In this document: piece after piece, positions 35,108-43,832 of the stretch
Numbering within the stretch: position 1 is the first letter of the stretch
How the letters are laid out: every line of letters starts with the position of its first letter
NCBI GenBank assembly: GCA_014804365.1
Contig: JAAUZX010000054.1
Coordinates: 1 to 47,252 of the forward strand
Direction: 5' to 3'
Origin: Lachnospiraceae bacterium
Lineage (GTDB): Bacteria; Bacillota; Clostridia; Lachnospirales; Lachnospiraceae
DNA length: 47,252 bases
The notes under the pieces: model-generated
Told to the model about the DNA's origin: nothing
Seen by the model: the letters and a program-made list of their open reading frames with translations, nothing else
Database searches by the model: none
Position numbers and translations under genes: made by a program

Positions 35108-36349
35108 TTAATTCTCCTCCCGATACTTCTTCACTAACAGGCTAGCATTGTGTCCGCCGAATCCGAGGGAATTGGATAAAGCATACTCAAATTCTTCCTC
35201 ATAAGCCTCTTTACAGTAATTCAGATCACATTCCTCATCAGGCACCTGATAACCTACTGTCCGATGAATGTAACCTTCCTCCAATTCCTTGACGCAGGTC
35301 ACAAACTCGACAGCACCCGCCGCGCCCAGAAGATGACCCACCATGGACTTGGTCGAGTTAATCTTAATATCTTTCGCATGATCCCCGAACAATAATTTGA
35401 TTGCCCGTGTCTCAAACAGATCATTATGATGTGTCGCCGTACCGTGGGCATTGATATATGTGACGTCTTCCTTCGCAATTCCCGCGTCCGCGATCGCATA
35501 CTCCATTGCTTTAGCAGCTCCCGCGCCGTCTTCGGCCGGGGAAGTAATATGGTATGCATCGGAGCTGCAGCCGTAACCTGCCACTTCGGCATAGATTTTT
35601 GCGCCCCGCGCCTTGGCATGTTCCAACTCCTCCAGCACTACCACTGCCGCACCTTCACCCATGACAAAACCGCTTCTCTCCTTGTCAAAAGGAATGGAAC
35701 ATCTGGTCGGATCTTCGCAGGTGGATAACGCGGTCAGCGCCGAGAAACCACCGATCCCGATCGGGCAGACACTTCCTTCCGTACCGCCCGCAACCATCAC
35801 TTCCGCATCGCCGTACTGAATTGCCCGAAATGCCTCGCCAATGGAATTAGTGCCCGTTGCACAGGCTGTCACCACGTTAATACTCTTTCCCTTCAATCCG
35901 AACTGGATAGACACATTGCCTGCCGCCATGTTAGAGATCGTGAGCGGTACAAAAAGCGGTTCGATTCTGGACGGACCTTTCTCCACCAGTCTGGTGTGGG
36001 AACGCTCCATCGCCTGCAAAGAACCGGTACCGGAACCTACTGCTACGCCGACACGATAGGGATCCTCGTTCTCCATATCAAGTCCTGCATCCTCTATTGC
36101 TTCCTTGGCTGCCGCCACCGCGTACTGCGAAAACAGCTCCATTCTTTTAGCAGCCTTGAAGTCCATATAATTCTTGCCGTCAAATCCCTTGACCTCCGCG
36201 GCAAGCTTACACTTAAAATCCGTGGTGTCGAATCTCGTAATCCTGTCGAATCCGATCCTGCCTTCTTTCACACCTTCCCAGAATTCATCTACATTTAATC
36301 CGATGGGTGTAATCGCACCCATGCCTGTTACCACTACTCTTCTGCTCAT
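35108..36349 (-). CDS. fabF: beta-ketoacyl-ACP synthase II
   Basis: The 413-residue elongating condensing enzyme has the Cys-His-His set: Cys in [13 protein letters not shown] (around residue 163), His in [11 protein letters not shown] and His in [10 protein letters not shown]. The start [13 protein letters not shown] is the standard FabF N-terminus and ATG 36349 has AGGAGA at correct spacing; an upstream in-frame start at 36370 adds only seven residues without a site. It extends acyl-ACP chains with malonyl-ACP. It lies 40 bases after fabG and directly before fabZ in the same operon. Confidence 0.95.
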   Translation of the reverse strand: MSRRVVVTGMGAITPIGLNVDEFWEGVKEGRIGFDRITRFDTTDFKCKLAAEVKGFDGKNYMDFKAAKRMELFSQYAVAAAKEAIEDAGLDMENEDPYRVGVAVGSGTGSLQAMERSHTRLVEKGPSRIEPLFVPLTISNMAAGNVSIQFGLKGKSINVVTACATGTNSIGEAFRAIQYGDAEVMVAGGTEGSVCPIGIGGFSALTALSTCEDPTRCSIPFDKERSGFVMGEGAAVVVLEELEHAKARGAKIYAEVAGYGCSSDAYHITSPAEDGAGAAKAMEYAIADAGIAKEDVTYINAHGTATHHNDLFETRAIKLLFGDHAKDIKINSTKSMVGHLLGAAGAVEFVTCVKELEEGYIHRTVGYQVPDEECDLNYCKEAYEEEFEYALSNSLGFGGHNASLLVKKYREEN

Positions 36350-36389
36350 AATACTATTTCTCCTATCCACATTTTAACTTCATTTCTTA

Positions 36390-37130
36390 CTACATTGCCA
36401 TTCCGCCGTCTACCGAGATAACCTGTCCCGTAATATAAGAAGCTTTATCGCTGGCCAGAAAAGCCACCGTCTCTGCAATATCCTTCGGCGTACCCACACG
36501 TTTTAACGGGATCTGCGCCAGTGTCACTTCCTTCGCCGTATCGGTCATTGCCTGCGTCATGTCCGTATCGATAAATCCGGGCGCCACCGCATTGACTGTG
36601 ATGTTCCTGCTTGCCAGCTCCCTTGCCATAGACTTAGTCAATCCGATCACACCTGCTTTGGAGGCCGAGTAATTTGCCTGTCCCGCATTACCTAGCACCC
36701 CGGATACCGAAGACAGATTGATGATCCTGCCCGCCTTCTGTTTGATAAAAGGACGGTACATATGCTTCATTGTATTGAACGTCCCCTTTAGATTCGTATC
36801 AATCACCGCGTCGAAATCCTCTTCCGTCATCTTAATCACAAGATTATCTTTTGTAATCCCCGCATTATTTACTAAAATATCAATGTGCCCGAACATCTCC
36901 AGCATATCGGTGATCATCTTACCACAGGACTCATAATCCGCTACGCTGCACTGTACCGCTTCCGCTCTCCTGCCCATAGCCTTAATCTGCGCGACCACCT
37001 CTTCCGCTTTTTCCTTAGATCCGTTATAATTCACGATCACGTCTGCGCCGTACTCAGCCAATGTAAGTGCGATTTCCCGTCCGATTCCTCGTCCCGCACC
37101 CGTCACCAGCGCCACTTTTCCTGTTAACAT
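36390..37130 (-). CDS. fabG: 3-oxoacyl-ACP reductase
   Basis: The 246-residue short-chain dehydrogenase reduces 3-ketoacyl-ACP with NADPH. The nucleotide loop TGAGRGIG occupies residues 10-17, NNAGIT follows, and the catalytic Ser-Tyr-Lys triad is in the region SSVSGVLG...YSASK. It ends with the typical [15 protein letters not shown] 37130 lies behind an excellent AGGAGGAG. A 155-base gap with a large nested palindrome (37167-37300) separates it from fabD, so mRNA processing or an extra control point may lie there. Confidence 0.95.
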   Translation of the reverse strand: MLTGKVALVTGAGRGIGREIALTLAEYGADVIVNYNGSKEKAEEVVAQIKAMGRRAEAVQCSVADYESCGKMITDMLEMFGHIDILVNNAGITKDNLVIKMTEEDFDAVIDTNLKGTFNTMKHMYRPFIKQKAGRIINLSSVSGVLGNAGQANYSASKAGVIGLTKSMARELASRNITVNAVAPGFIDTDMTQAMTDTAKEVTLAQIPLKRVGTPKDIAETVAFLASDKASYITGQVISVDGGMAM

Positions 37131-37166
37131 AGTCTCCTCCTGTTTTCTTTATATCAACTCATTTAA

Positions 37167-37300
37167 AGTTACTGTTCAAACATAACCAATACCAAGCACA
37201 GGTGGAAGTTAATTTCTTAAGGCTCTGGAGCGAAAGCGCGGCGACGAAGATATTAACTTTCACCTGTGCGAACGTCTTAGATAATCTATGAACAGTAACT
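37167..37300 (-). repeat. nested palindromic element between fabD and fabG
   Basis: Outer arms 37167-37178 (AGTTACTGTTCA) and 37289-37300 are perfect 12-base inverse copies. Inner arms 37196-37213 and 37252-37269 (GCACAGGTGRAAGTTAAT) pair over 18 bases with one difference. A GC-rich centre (37214-37251) remains. The right outer arm lies inside fabD and encodes its last residues. A related GTAACTGTTCA repeat occurs at 46043-46053. Symmetry and position suggest a small transposable-like or REP-like element, or a structured RNA. Confidence 0.8.
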
Positions 37301-38206
37301 GTTCAACTTCTCCAGATCTTCCACTTTCTCCACATTTATAACCTTCATCTCTTTGTTGATCTTTCTCATAAAACCGGAAAGCGTCTTGCCGGGTCCGATC
37401 TCTACGAACGTGTCCACTCCGTCAGCGATCATACGCTCCACAGTCTGCTGCCACTTCACGGAAGACGATACCTGTTTTACTAAAAGAGGCTTCACATCAT
37501 TCTTGTCCGTCACATAATCCGCCGTCACATTGGCAATATAGGGAATCTGAATATCATGAATCTCTACATTCTCAAGCTCCATCCCCAGTTTCTCTCCTGC
37601 GCCCACAAGCAGCGGAGAATGGAATGGCCCGCTCACCTTCAGCGTTACGCACCTCTTCGCACCTGCCGCCGTAAGCTTCGTGACCGCCGCCTGCACAGCG
37701 CCTTCTTCTCCGGTAATAACGATCTGCCCGGGACAGTTATAGTTTGCGATCGACACACAGCCTTCCGTCTCCTCGCAGATCTTCTCGATCACCGCCGTAT
37801 CCAGACCGAGTACAGCCACCATGGCACCGCCCTGCGGTACTGCCTCCTGCATGTAGATACCGCGCTTACGCACTACCTTAAAAACATCTTCGGGGCTCAT
37901 CACACCGCTTGCCGCCAGCGCGCCATACTCGCCCAGACTTAAACCACCCGTCACATCCGGTTTCAGGCCTTTTTCCTCTATCGCTTTTAACATTGCCACC
38001 TCTGCCGCCAGCATGGCAATCTGCGTATATTCCGTAATATTGATCTGTTCATTCTCTTCAAAGCAAAGCGCCGGCACATCCAGCCCGCTGGCTTTGCTCG
38101 CCAATTCAAACATCTCCCGGCAAACCGGAATCTGCTCATAGAAATCCTTCCCCATACCTACATACTGCGCTCCCTGCCCTGGGAACATAAATGCTGTCTT
38201 GCCCAT
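37286..38206 (-). CDS. fabD: malonyl-CoA:ACP transacylase
   Basis: The 306-residue enzyme moves malonyl from CoA to ACP. The nucleophile is Ser90 in GGLSLGEYGAL and the partner His lies in SGPFHSPLL near residue 197. The N-terminal FMFPGQGAQYVGMG is the family signature. Start ATG 38206 has AAAGGGAG upstream; the frame continues to 38287 without a site. It is first of fabD-G-F-Z-H and lies behind a FabT-like operator (38294-38310). Its C-terminal tail NSYCS is encoded by the outer arm of the 37167-37300 palindrome, so the end of the protein appears to have been rewritten by that element. Confidence 0.95.
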   Translation of the reverse strand: MGKTAFMFPGQGAQYVGMGKDFYEQIPVCREMFELASKASGLDVPALCFEENEQINITEYTQIAMLAAEVAMLKAIEEKGLKPDVTGGLSLGEYGALAASGVMSPEDVFKVVRKRGIYMQEAVPQGGAMVAVLGLDTAVIEKICEETEGCVSIANYNCPGQIVITGEEGAVQAAVTKLTAAGAKRCVTLKVSGPFHSPLLVGAGEKLGMELENVEIHDIQIPYIANVTADYVTDKNDVKPLLVKQVSSSVKWQQTVERMIADGVDTFVEIGPGKTLSGFMRKINKEMKVINVEKVEDLEKLNSYCS

Positions 38207-38293
38207 AATCTTCTCCCTTTCTATATGTGGCTTTATACAGATCCGTTCACAATATCTTTCTGAATCTGTCTGCCGCAACACTGCCATAATAAT

Positions 38294-38310
38294 ACTTTGA
38301 TTTTCAAAGT
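38294..38310 (-). promoter_or_regulatory. FabT-like operator upstream of fabD
   Basis: ACTTTGATTTTCAAAGT fits the FabT consensus (ANTTTGA-N3-TCAAANT) known from streptococci, and the palindrome extends to 10 bases per arm (38291-38313). It lies about 90 bases before the fabD start and just after the fabK terminator. The promoter itself could not be placed with confidence. Confidence 0.7.
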
Positions 38311-38321
38311 ATTTATTTCAG

Positions 38322-38348
38322 AAAAAGCGCAAGCCCATGAGCTTGCGC
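38322..38348 (-). terminator. intrinsic terminator after fabK
   Basis: Minus strand perfect 8-base stem (GCGCAAGC, 38327-38334 with 38341-38348), 6-base loop, then five T at 38322-38326. It separates acpP-fabK from the fabD operon, though partial read-through is possible. Confidence 0.8.
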
Positions 38349-38412
38349 CCGTAAACGCTTCTGTCTGCGCCGTTTCTTATACTCCGGCGCATCTATACAA
38401 AAAAACTATCAC

Positions 38413-39339
38413 TTATTTACATTTTAACAGAGTCTCGGCCTGTGCCATGATCTCCTGCATCATTTCCGCACAAGTCATCTCTTCCTTGATCATACCTGCG
38501 ATCTGTCCTGCCATCAGCGTACCGCCTACAGTATCGCCTTCCACCACGGCTTTACGAAGCGCCCCGAGCGTCAGCTGTTCCAGCTCCTCAAAAGGTGCCC
38601 CGGCTTTCTCCAGCTTCAGGTATTCTCTCGTCATATTATTGCGGATCTGGCGAACCGGATGTCCGTGGGTCATACCCGTCACTTCCGAATCAATGTCCTT
38701 CGCCGCCAAGATTTTTTTCTTATAATTCTCATGTACGATGGACTCTTTCGCCACCACAAACCTTGTTCCCATCTGCACGGCTTCCGCACCCAGCATCATC
38801 GCTGCGGCAAACCCTCTGCCGTCTGCGATACCGCCTGCTGCGATTACGGGAATACTCACTGCGTCCACTACCTGAGGAACAAGCGTCATCGTGGTAGCCG
38901 ATCCGATATGCCCGCCGGACTCCGTACCTTCTGCAATTACCGCATCTACACCGGCACGCTCCATCATCCTTGCAAGCGCCACACTGGCAACAACAGGAGC
39001 TACCTTAATACCGGCTTCCTTCCATGCGGCAAGATATTTGCCCGGATTACCGGCCCCGGTAGTCACTACCCGTACACCTTCCTCTACGATCACTTTCGCA
39101 ATCTCATCCGCTTCCGGATTCATCAGCATCACATTTACACCAAAAGGCTTGTTCGTAAGTTCTTTCGTCTTCTGGATCTGTTCTCTGACAAAAGATGCCG
39201 GTGCGCCGCCTGCTCCGATAATTCCCAGACCGCCTGCCTCGGAAACTGCTGCCGCCAGATGATACTCAGCAACCCATGCCATACCACCCTGAATAATCGG
39301 ATAATCGATTCCGAACAGTTCTGTAATTTTTGTTTTCAT
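38413..39339 (-). CDS. fabK: enoyl-ACP reductase II (FMN-dependent)
   Basis: The 308-residue flavoprotein of the nitronate monooxygenase-like fold reduces enoyl-ACP with NAD(P)H. Family marks are IIQGGMAWVAEYHLAAAVS at the start, the GLGIIGAGG loop, and the FMN phosphate site IAAGGIADGRG followed by GAEAVQMGTRF. FabK replaces FabI in many streptococci and Clostridia, and its place in a fab cluster supports this over a plain nitronate monooxygenase. The ATG 39339 is only one base beyond the acpP stop, with GAGG upstream, so the two are coupled. Cells with only FabK are usually insensitive to triclosan. Confidence 0.92.
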   Translation of the reverse strand: MKTKITELFGIDYPIIQGGMAWVAEYHLAAAVSEAGGLGIIGAGGAPASFVREQIQKTKELTNKPFGVNVMLMNPEADEIAKVIVEEGVRVVTTGAGNPGKYLAAWKEAGIKVAPVVASVALARMMERAGVDAVIAEGTESGGHIGSATTMTLVPQVVDAVSIPVIAAGGIADGRGFAAAMMLGAEAVQMGTRFVVAKESIVHENYKKKILAAKDIDSEVTGMTHGHPVRQIRNNMTREYLKLEKAGAPFEELEQLTLGALRKAVVEGDTVGGTLMAGQIAGMIKEEMTCAEMMQEIMAQAETLLKCK

Positions 39340-39340
39340 T

Positions 39341-39574
39341 CTATGCCTCTACGCCTTTGCTCTTCATGTACTCAACAACAGCGCCCACTGTCGTGATCTG
39401 CTCTAAATCTTCAGAAGGGATCTCTACACCATACTCTTCCTCGAAAGCCATAACCAGTTCGAATAAGTCTAAGGAGTCCGCACCCAGATCATCCTTGAAA
39501 GAGGATTCTTCCGTGATCTCCACTCCGTCCAAGTTTAACTGCTCCTGAATAATCTCGATAACTCTCTCTAACAT
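39341..39574 (-). CDS. acpP: acyl carrier protein
   Basis: The 77-residue acidic four-helix protein carries growing acyl chains on phosphopantetheine attached to Ser34 in [13 protein letters not shown] 39574 has AAAGGAGAG upstream. It is first in the acpP-fabK unit, behind a near-perfect promoter (39622-39650) overlapped by a FabT-like operator (39608-39624), so its supply is probably controlled by acyl-ACP feedback. Confidence 0.95.
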   Translation of the reverse strand: MLERVIEIIQEQLNLDGVEITEESSFKDDLGADSLDLFELVMAFEEEYGVEIPSEDLEQITTVGAVVEYMKSKGVEA

Positions 39575-39607
39575 TTTTCTGCTCTCCTTTTCACCATTAG
39601 ATAAAAT

Positions 39608-39624
39608 AGTTTGACATTCAAAGT
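39608..39624 (-). promoter_or_regulatory. FabT-like operator at the acpP start region
   Basis: AGTTTGACATTCAAAGT fits the FabT consensus ANTTTGA-N3-TCAAANT. It overlaps the -10 and the predicted transcription start of acpP, the ideal position for repression. A second copy lies before fabD. No fabT gene is in the window. Confidence 0.72.
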
Positions 39625-39650
39625 ATATTATCTGTCCGTATATTTGTCAA
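39622..39650 (-). promoter_or_regulatory. strong sigma-A promoter of acpP-fabK
   Basis: Minus strand TTGACA (perfect), 17-base spacer, TATACT (five of six). The start point would be near 39615, with a leader of about 40 bases. It lies 35 bases after the rsmI stop codon. Confidence 0.8.
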
Positions 39651-39684
39651 TCTTAATTTTACGAGTTTTCTGCGTTTTGTCAAT

Positions 39685-40527
39685 TCACTTTGCCAATAAA
39701 TATTGATAAATATCTCTTTTCGGCACTCCACGGTCTTTCGCGACCTGTTTCATGGCGCTTTTTTCATCCAATCCTTCCTGTTCATAATATGCCATGTGCT
39801 CCTCGATACTCATGCTCTGCCATGACTCCCGACGCTCCTCTTTCTTCTGTTCCAGGCTTTTGCCCTCTATGACCAGCACATACTCTCCGCGGGGTTCTTC
39901 AGTCTCATACAGCGCAAGTGCGTCTTTGATCGTCGTAGGAATTACCGTCTCAAATTTCTTGGTCAGTTCCCTGCACAGCGTCAGGCGGCGGTCTCCCAGT
40001 GTATGAAACAATTCTTCCAGCGTACGTACCAGATGGTGCGGCGCTTCGTAGAGAATGATCGTTCGGGATTCTTCCTTAAGCTCCGCCAGAATCTCCGCTT
40101 TTTCTTTTTTATCCGCCGGAAGAAAAGCTTCGAAGCAAAATCGCCTTGTGCTCAGCCCCGACAGAGTAAGTGCGGTGATACATGCCGCCGCACCGGGCAG
40201 AGATGTTACTGTAATCCCAGCTTCATGGCACTTAGCCACTAACACCTCACCCGGGTCTGAGATCGCGGGTGTTCCGGCATCCGTAATCAACGCCACGTTT
40301 TTACCCTGCCCAAGCTGTGCCACCAGATACTCGGCTTTTTCTACTTTATTATATTCATGGTAGCTGGTCATAGAAGTCCTAATCTCAAAATGATTGAGCA
40401 GCTTGATACTGTTGCGAGTATCCTCTGCTGCAATCAGGTCCACATCGCGCAGCGTCTCGACCACGCGGGGCGTCATATCCCCCAGATTGCCGATGGGGGT
40501 GGCACATAAATATAAGATTCCTGCCAT
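39685..40527 (-). CDS. rsmI: 16S rRNA (cytidine1402-2'-O)-methyltransferase
   Basis: The 280-residue protein of the tetrapyrrole-methylase-like fold methylates the ribose of C1402 in the ribosomal decoding centre. Signatures are LYLCATPIGNLGDMTPR at the start, the AEDTR motif, ALITDAGTPAISDPG, and LPGAAACITAL. Start ATG 40527 has AAGGAG seven bases upstream; ATG 40533 two codons earlier is too close to that site. It corresponds to Bacillus yabC and keeps the conserved order with the genes upstream, apart from an inserted DUF4015 gene. Confidence 0.93.
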   Translation of the reverse strand: MAGILYLCATPIGNLGDMTPRVVETLRDVDLIAAEDTRNSIKLLNHFEIRTSMTSYHEYNKVEKAEYLVAQLGQGKNVALITDAGTPAISDPGEVLVAKCHEAGITVTSLPGAAACITALTLSGLSTRRFCFEAFLPADKKEKAEILAELKEESRTIILYEAPHHLVRTLEELFHTLGDRRLTLCRELTKKFETVIPTTIKDALALYETEEPRGEYVLVIEGKSLEQKKEERRESWQSMSIEEHMAYYEQEGLDEKSAMKQVAKDRGVPKRDIYQYLLAK

Positions 40528-40547
40528 GTACATTCTCCTTAATTATG

Positions 40548-42074
40548 TTACTGATCCTGCAGCTTCTTTTCCGTCTCTCCAAGCTCTGTCACAATCTGCT
40601 GCGGCTCGTCTTCTGCCGGATCAGTTGATACCTTTTTCTCCTCACTGCGCTTCTGTTCCGTTGCTACGTTTTCCTCTTCTTTACGCCTCTGTTCCGCTGC
40701 CGCTTTCTCCTCTTCTTTGCGCTTCTGCTCCACTGCCGCTTTCTCTTCTTCCCACTGCTGCCGTTCTGCCTCCGCTTCTTCCTCCGTCAACAGGGAATCC
40801 GGCTGATAATTAACTGCCGCGTTCCATAAGATCCACTCCTCATAGCCTGCGTCGTAGGCGCCTTTGATCTGTTCCCGTATCTGCTGCGGGCCGTAGCTGA
40901 TATGCCCGGAAACCCAGCCCGCCGTAAAGCTCTGCAACCACATCCGCACATGAGCACACTTCTCCCTGGGCACCGCACCCAGCTCCTGCACGGAGGAAGA
41001 TGCCGCCGCATAGATCGTTGCATAGGGGTCCGCATCCGGCACCGCGATACCGTATGCCCCGTTATGATAATGAGAGGGGTACACCATCGGACAGATATAA
41101 TCCAGATGCTCCGCCATCTTCACATAGTCTTGTCCCACAATCTCCTGATCGGTCTCATTGTCGATCACCGTGCCGAACACATCCGCAGCCACATACACGC
41201 CCTGAGGCAGCAGCGTATTATACAAATACTCGGTGAATTCCGTAATGATTTCGACCTTATCTACCTGCTCCGCCTCCGGCCCGTAATCTACTTCTCCTTC
41301 TCCGATATCAGTGGAAAAACGAATATAATCGAACTGTACCTCATCAAATCCGTCCGCCGCTGCCTGAGAAGCGATTTCCGCCAGATAATCCCACATTTCA
41401 CGTTCATAGGGATTGACCCATGCCAGTCCCTTTTTATCCCGGAAAATCTGTCCGCTCTTTGTATGTACCGCCCACTCCGGCTTCTTCTCCGCCAGATAAG
41501 GATCGCGAAACGCCACGATTCTGGCGATCAGATAGATATTTTTCTCCTTGCATTTAGTGACAAGTTCCTTGATATCCGGTATGTATCTGACACCGGCTTC
41601 CAGCTCTGTAACCTGCTCCGACTGCATCTTATAAGTTATCTTGCCCTCATCATTCTTGACATCGATTACCATCGCGTTAAGTTCTGTCTGCTCCACCAGA
41701 TTGATCAAATCATCCATCTTCGCGGTACCTGCCACCGGACCACTGACATAGATCCCCTTGACCTTAACAGGGGCCGGACGCATATCCTCGATCCCGCCAT
41801 CGTCCGCGACGGTACCGCTGTCCGGAACACTGTTTTCCGATATGGCTTCGCTGCCCGATGCGGCATTTTCCAATATATTATCTCTGCCCGCCGCATCGTT
41901 TCCCGATATGCTGCCCGGCATCTGCTCCGCCACTGCCGACATATTGTCTTCGCTTACAGAATCGGCCATAGCTTCCACATCATTCCCACTGCATCCACTC
42001 AGCCAGCCTGTCAGCAGCATCGCCATCATCAACGCACATATTTTCTTTCTGTTTTTAATATGCTCAATACCCAT
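40548..42074 (-). CDS. lipoprotein with DUF4015 putative glycosidase domain and Glu/Lys-rich tail
   Basis: The 508-residue protein begins with a lipoprotein signal and lipobox WLSGC (Cys28), followed by an acidic Ser/Ala/Asn-rich linker to about residue 115. A DUF4015 barrel follows: KVKGIYVSGPVAG, MVIDVKNDEGKITYKM, FDEVQFDYIRFSTD, ICPMVYPSHY and WNAAVNY. DUF4015 is a predicted glycoside hydrolase family; FDYIRFS probably holds active-site acids. The C-terminal ~75 residues are a charged helix built of about four 12-residue repeats (EEEKAA-EQ-RK). It is exported and membrane-anchored, perhaps acting on cell wall or capsule. ATG 42074 overlaps the end of the upstream methyltransferase gene by 11 bases, so translation is coupled. 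Confidence 0.85.
   Translation of the reverse strand: MGIEHIKNRKKICALMMAMLLTGWLSGCSGNDVEAMADSVSEDNMSAVAEQMPGSISGNDAAGRDNILENAASGSEAISENSVPDSGTVADDGGIEDMRPAPVKVKGIYVSGPVAGTAKMDDLINLVEQTELNAMVIDVKNDEGKITYKMQSEQVTELEAGVRYIPDIKELVTKCKEKNIYLIARIVAFRDPYLAEKKPEWAVHTKSGQIFRDKKGLAWVNPYEREMWDYLAEIASQAAADGFDEVQFDYIRFSTDIGEGEVDYGPEAEQVDKVEIITEFTEYLYNTLLPQGVYVAADVFGTVIDNETDQEIVGQDYVKMAEHLDYICPMVYPSHYHNGAYGIAVPDADPYATIYAAASSSVQELGAVPREKCAHVRMWLQSFTAGWVSGHISYGPQQIREQIKGAYDAGYEEWILWNAAVNYQPDSLLTEEEAEAERQQWEEEKAAVEQKRKEEEKAAAEQRRKEEENVATEQKRSEEKKVSTDPAEDEPQQIVTELGETEKKLQDQ
40615..40770 (-). repeat. 36-base tandem repeat in the DUF4015 gene
   Basis: Roughly four copies of a diverged 36-base unit encode 12-residue blocks (EEEKAAVEQKRK and variants). 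Such tracts can change copy number by slippage and so alter the length of the charged helix. Confidence 0.55.
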
Positions 42075-42813
42075 AGATCTCATAGATTTCCGGCATATAC
42101 ACGCCCGGCTCCTTGTACACAATCACCGGTTTCTCCACCGTCATTCGCGGTCTGCCGCCCCGGTTCGCCTCGATCAATACCATATTCGGCTCTTTATCTA
42201 CATAAGGATACACAAGCTGCATCCTTTTCGGTTCTAATTTATAATCATGCAGCAGTACCATAATCTCCGCCAGTCGGAACGGTCTGTGCACCATATAGAA
42301 ATTTCCGCCCGGCCTAAGCAGTTTTGCCGTCTGTGCGATCACATCTTCCAGCGTACATAGAATCTCATGTCTCGCAATGGCTTTCGCGTCATTAGGATTC
42401 ATAAGCCCGTGCTTATGCGTCATATAAGGCGGATTACACGTGATAACGTCAAAAGAAGCAGCGTCAAACAGACTCCCTGCCTCTTTTATATCTCCCGTCA
42501 CGATATCAATCTTATCTTCCAGTCCATTCAACCGTACGCTGCGTCTGGCCATATCCGCGCTGTCTTCCTGAATCTCCAGCCCGATCAGATGTTCTGCACC
42601 TGTCTTGGCTTCCAGCAGGATCGGAATGATCCCCGTCCCTGTGCCCAGATCCAACACGCGGGCCCCGTCTTTTACTTTGGCGAAACCGGATAAAAGCACC
42701 GCATCCATGCCGAAACAGAAGCGCCCGGTATCCTGAATAATATGATACCCGTTGCGCTCCAGATCATCGATTCTCTCATTTTCTTTCAAAGGAAAATTTT
42801 TCTCTGCCGCCAT
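42064..42813 (-). CDS. trmN6: tRNA1(Val) (adenine37-N6)-methyltransferase-like protein
   Basis: The 249-residue Rossmann-fold methyltransferase has the AdoMet loop VLDLGTGTGIIPILL near residue 53 and the amino-methyltransferase motif NPPYM near residue 128. The N-terminal segment DTGRFCFGMDAVLLSGFA is characteristic of YfiC/TrmN6 and Bacillus YabB. It is predicted to methylate an adenine next to the anticodon of a tRNA. ATG 42813 has GAAAGG upstream. It lies between the ricT-like and DUF4015 genes and keeps Bacillus gene order (yaaT...yabB...yabC). Bacillus has yabA and yazA nearby; neither is present here. Confidence 0.9.
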   Translation of the reverse strand: MAAEKNFPLKENERIDDLERNGYHIIQDTGRFCFGMDAVLLSGFAKVKDGARVLDLGTGTGIIPILLEAKTGAEHLIGLEIQEDSADMARRSVRLNGLEDKIDIVTGDIKEAGSLFDAASFDVITCNPPYMTHKHGLMNPNDAKAIARHEILCTLEDVIAQTAKLLRPGGNFYMVHRPFRLAEIMVLLHDYKLEPKRMQLVYPYVDKEPNMVLIEANRGGRPRMTVEKPVIVYKEPGVYMPEIYEIYGY

Positions 42814-42842
42814 ATCCGACCTTTCATGCTTCCTGTCCGATA

Positions 42843-43757
42843 TTAGTTTTCATCCAGCTTGGACTTGTTGGAATCCTGTTTCTCCAGTTTCTCCAGTTCT
42901 TTTAACTCCGCCTCGCTGACATCCATCTTGCGGTTCTTATTGTGCTTTCTCTTAAAGCGAAGCTGCTCGACCTTATACTCCTGAATCTCCTTCTCATCGT
43001 CCACGTCCACGATGACCTTTACCAGCTGGCGCAATACGTTAACGCTGTGCACTTCACCTTTCAGTCCGTCGTCCGTTGTCACAAAATCTCCTACGTTCGG
43101 CAGTCTCCTGTTTAATTCCTCATAGGTTTCTTCCTCGTTCTTTAAACAGCACATCAATCTGCCGCAGACGCCCGAAATCTTGGTCGGGTTAAGAGACAGA
43201 TTCTGCTCTTTCGCCATTTTGATCGAAACCGGTGCGAACTCCGATAAATGCGTATGACAGCATAACGGTCTGCCGCAGATACCGATCCCTCCCAGAATCT
43301 TCGTCTCGTCCCTGACACCGATCTGCCTGAGTTCTATTCTTGTCTTAAATACGGAAGCCAGGTCTTTCACCAGTTCACGGAAGTCGATACGTCCGTCCGC
43401 CGTAAAATAAAACAAAACCTTGTTATTATCAAAAGTATATTCCGCATCGATCAACTTCATCTGCAAATCGTGTTTTCTGATCTTCTCCAGACAGATTTTA
43501 AACGCTTCTTTCTCCCGCTGCTTATTCGACGCTTCCTGCTCATCGTCTTTCGGTGTTGCGATACGAAGTACAGACTTGAGCGGCTGAACTACCTTGTCAT
43601 CTTCCTCCTCTTTCGGATCACCGACTACCGTACCGTACTCGATTCCTCTTGCCGTCTCCACGATCACGTGATCATTCTTCTTAATATCCAGCTTGCCCGG
43701 ATCAAAATAGTATACCTTACCGGCAGTACGAAACCGCACTCCTATCACTCGTATCAT
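42843..43757 (-). CDS. ricT: PSP1 domain protein RicT (YaaT), sporulation/RNA-processing factor
   Basis: The 304-residue protein has the PSP1 domain (residues ~85-175) and two paired cysteine motifs, CGRPLCC and CGRLMCC, that in Bacillus RicT join Fe-S cluster binding in the RicA-RicF-RicT complex. In Bacillus the complex guides RNase Y cleavage and is needed for sporulation, competence and biofilm. The C-terminal ~60 residues are Lys/Glu-rich. ATG 43757 has GGAGG at good distance. It follows holB, as in Bacillus (holB-yaaT). Whether the other Ric partners exist cannot be seen here. Confidence 0.93.
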   Translation of the reverse strand: MIRVIGVRFRTAGKVYYFDPGKLDIKKNDHVIVETARGIEYGTVVGDPKEEEDDKVVQPLKSVLRIATPKDDEQEASNKQREKEAFKICLEKIRKHDLQMKLIDAEYTFDNNKVLFYFTADGRIDFRELVKDLASVFKTRIELRQIGVRDETKILGGIGICGRPLCCHTHLSEFAPVSIKMAKEQNLSLNPTKISGVCGRLMCCLKNEEETYEELNRRLPNVGDFVTTDDGLKGEVHSVNVLRQLVKVIVDVDDEKEIQEYKVEQLRFKRKHNKNRKMDVSEAELKELEKLEKQDSNKSKLDEN

Positions 43758-43832
43758 AATCTATCAACCTCCATATTTCTCATGTTCTTTTCAGGTGCCC
43801 ACATTATCCGCCCTGATACGATCCCGGACAAC

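Noticed and set aside
40902..42263. Long plus-strand open frame of 453 codons opposite the DUF4015 gene
   Set aside because: It is antisense to a clear lipoprotein gene, lacks recognisable domains and is rich in His/Arg/Ile as expected for a shadow frame.
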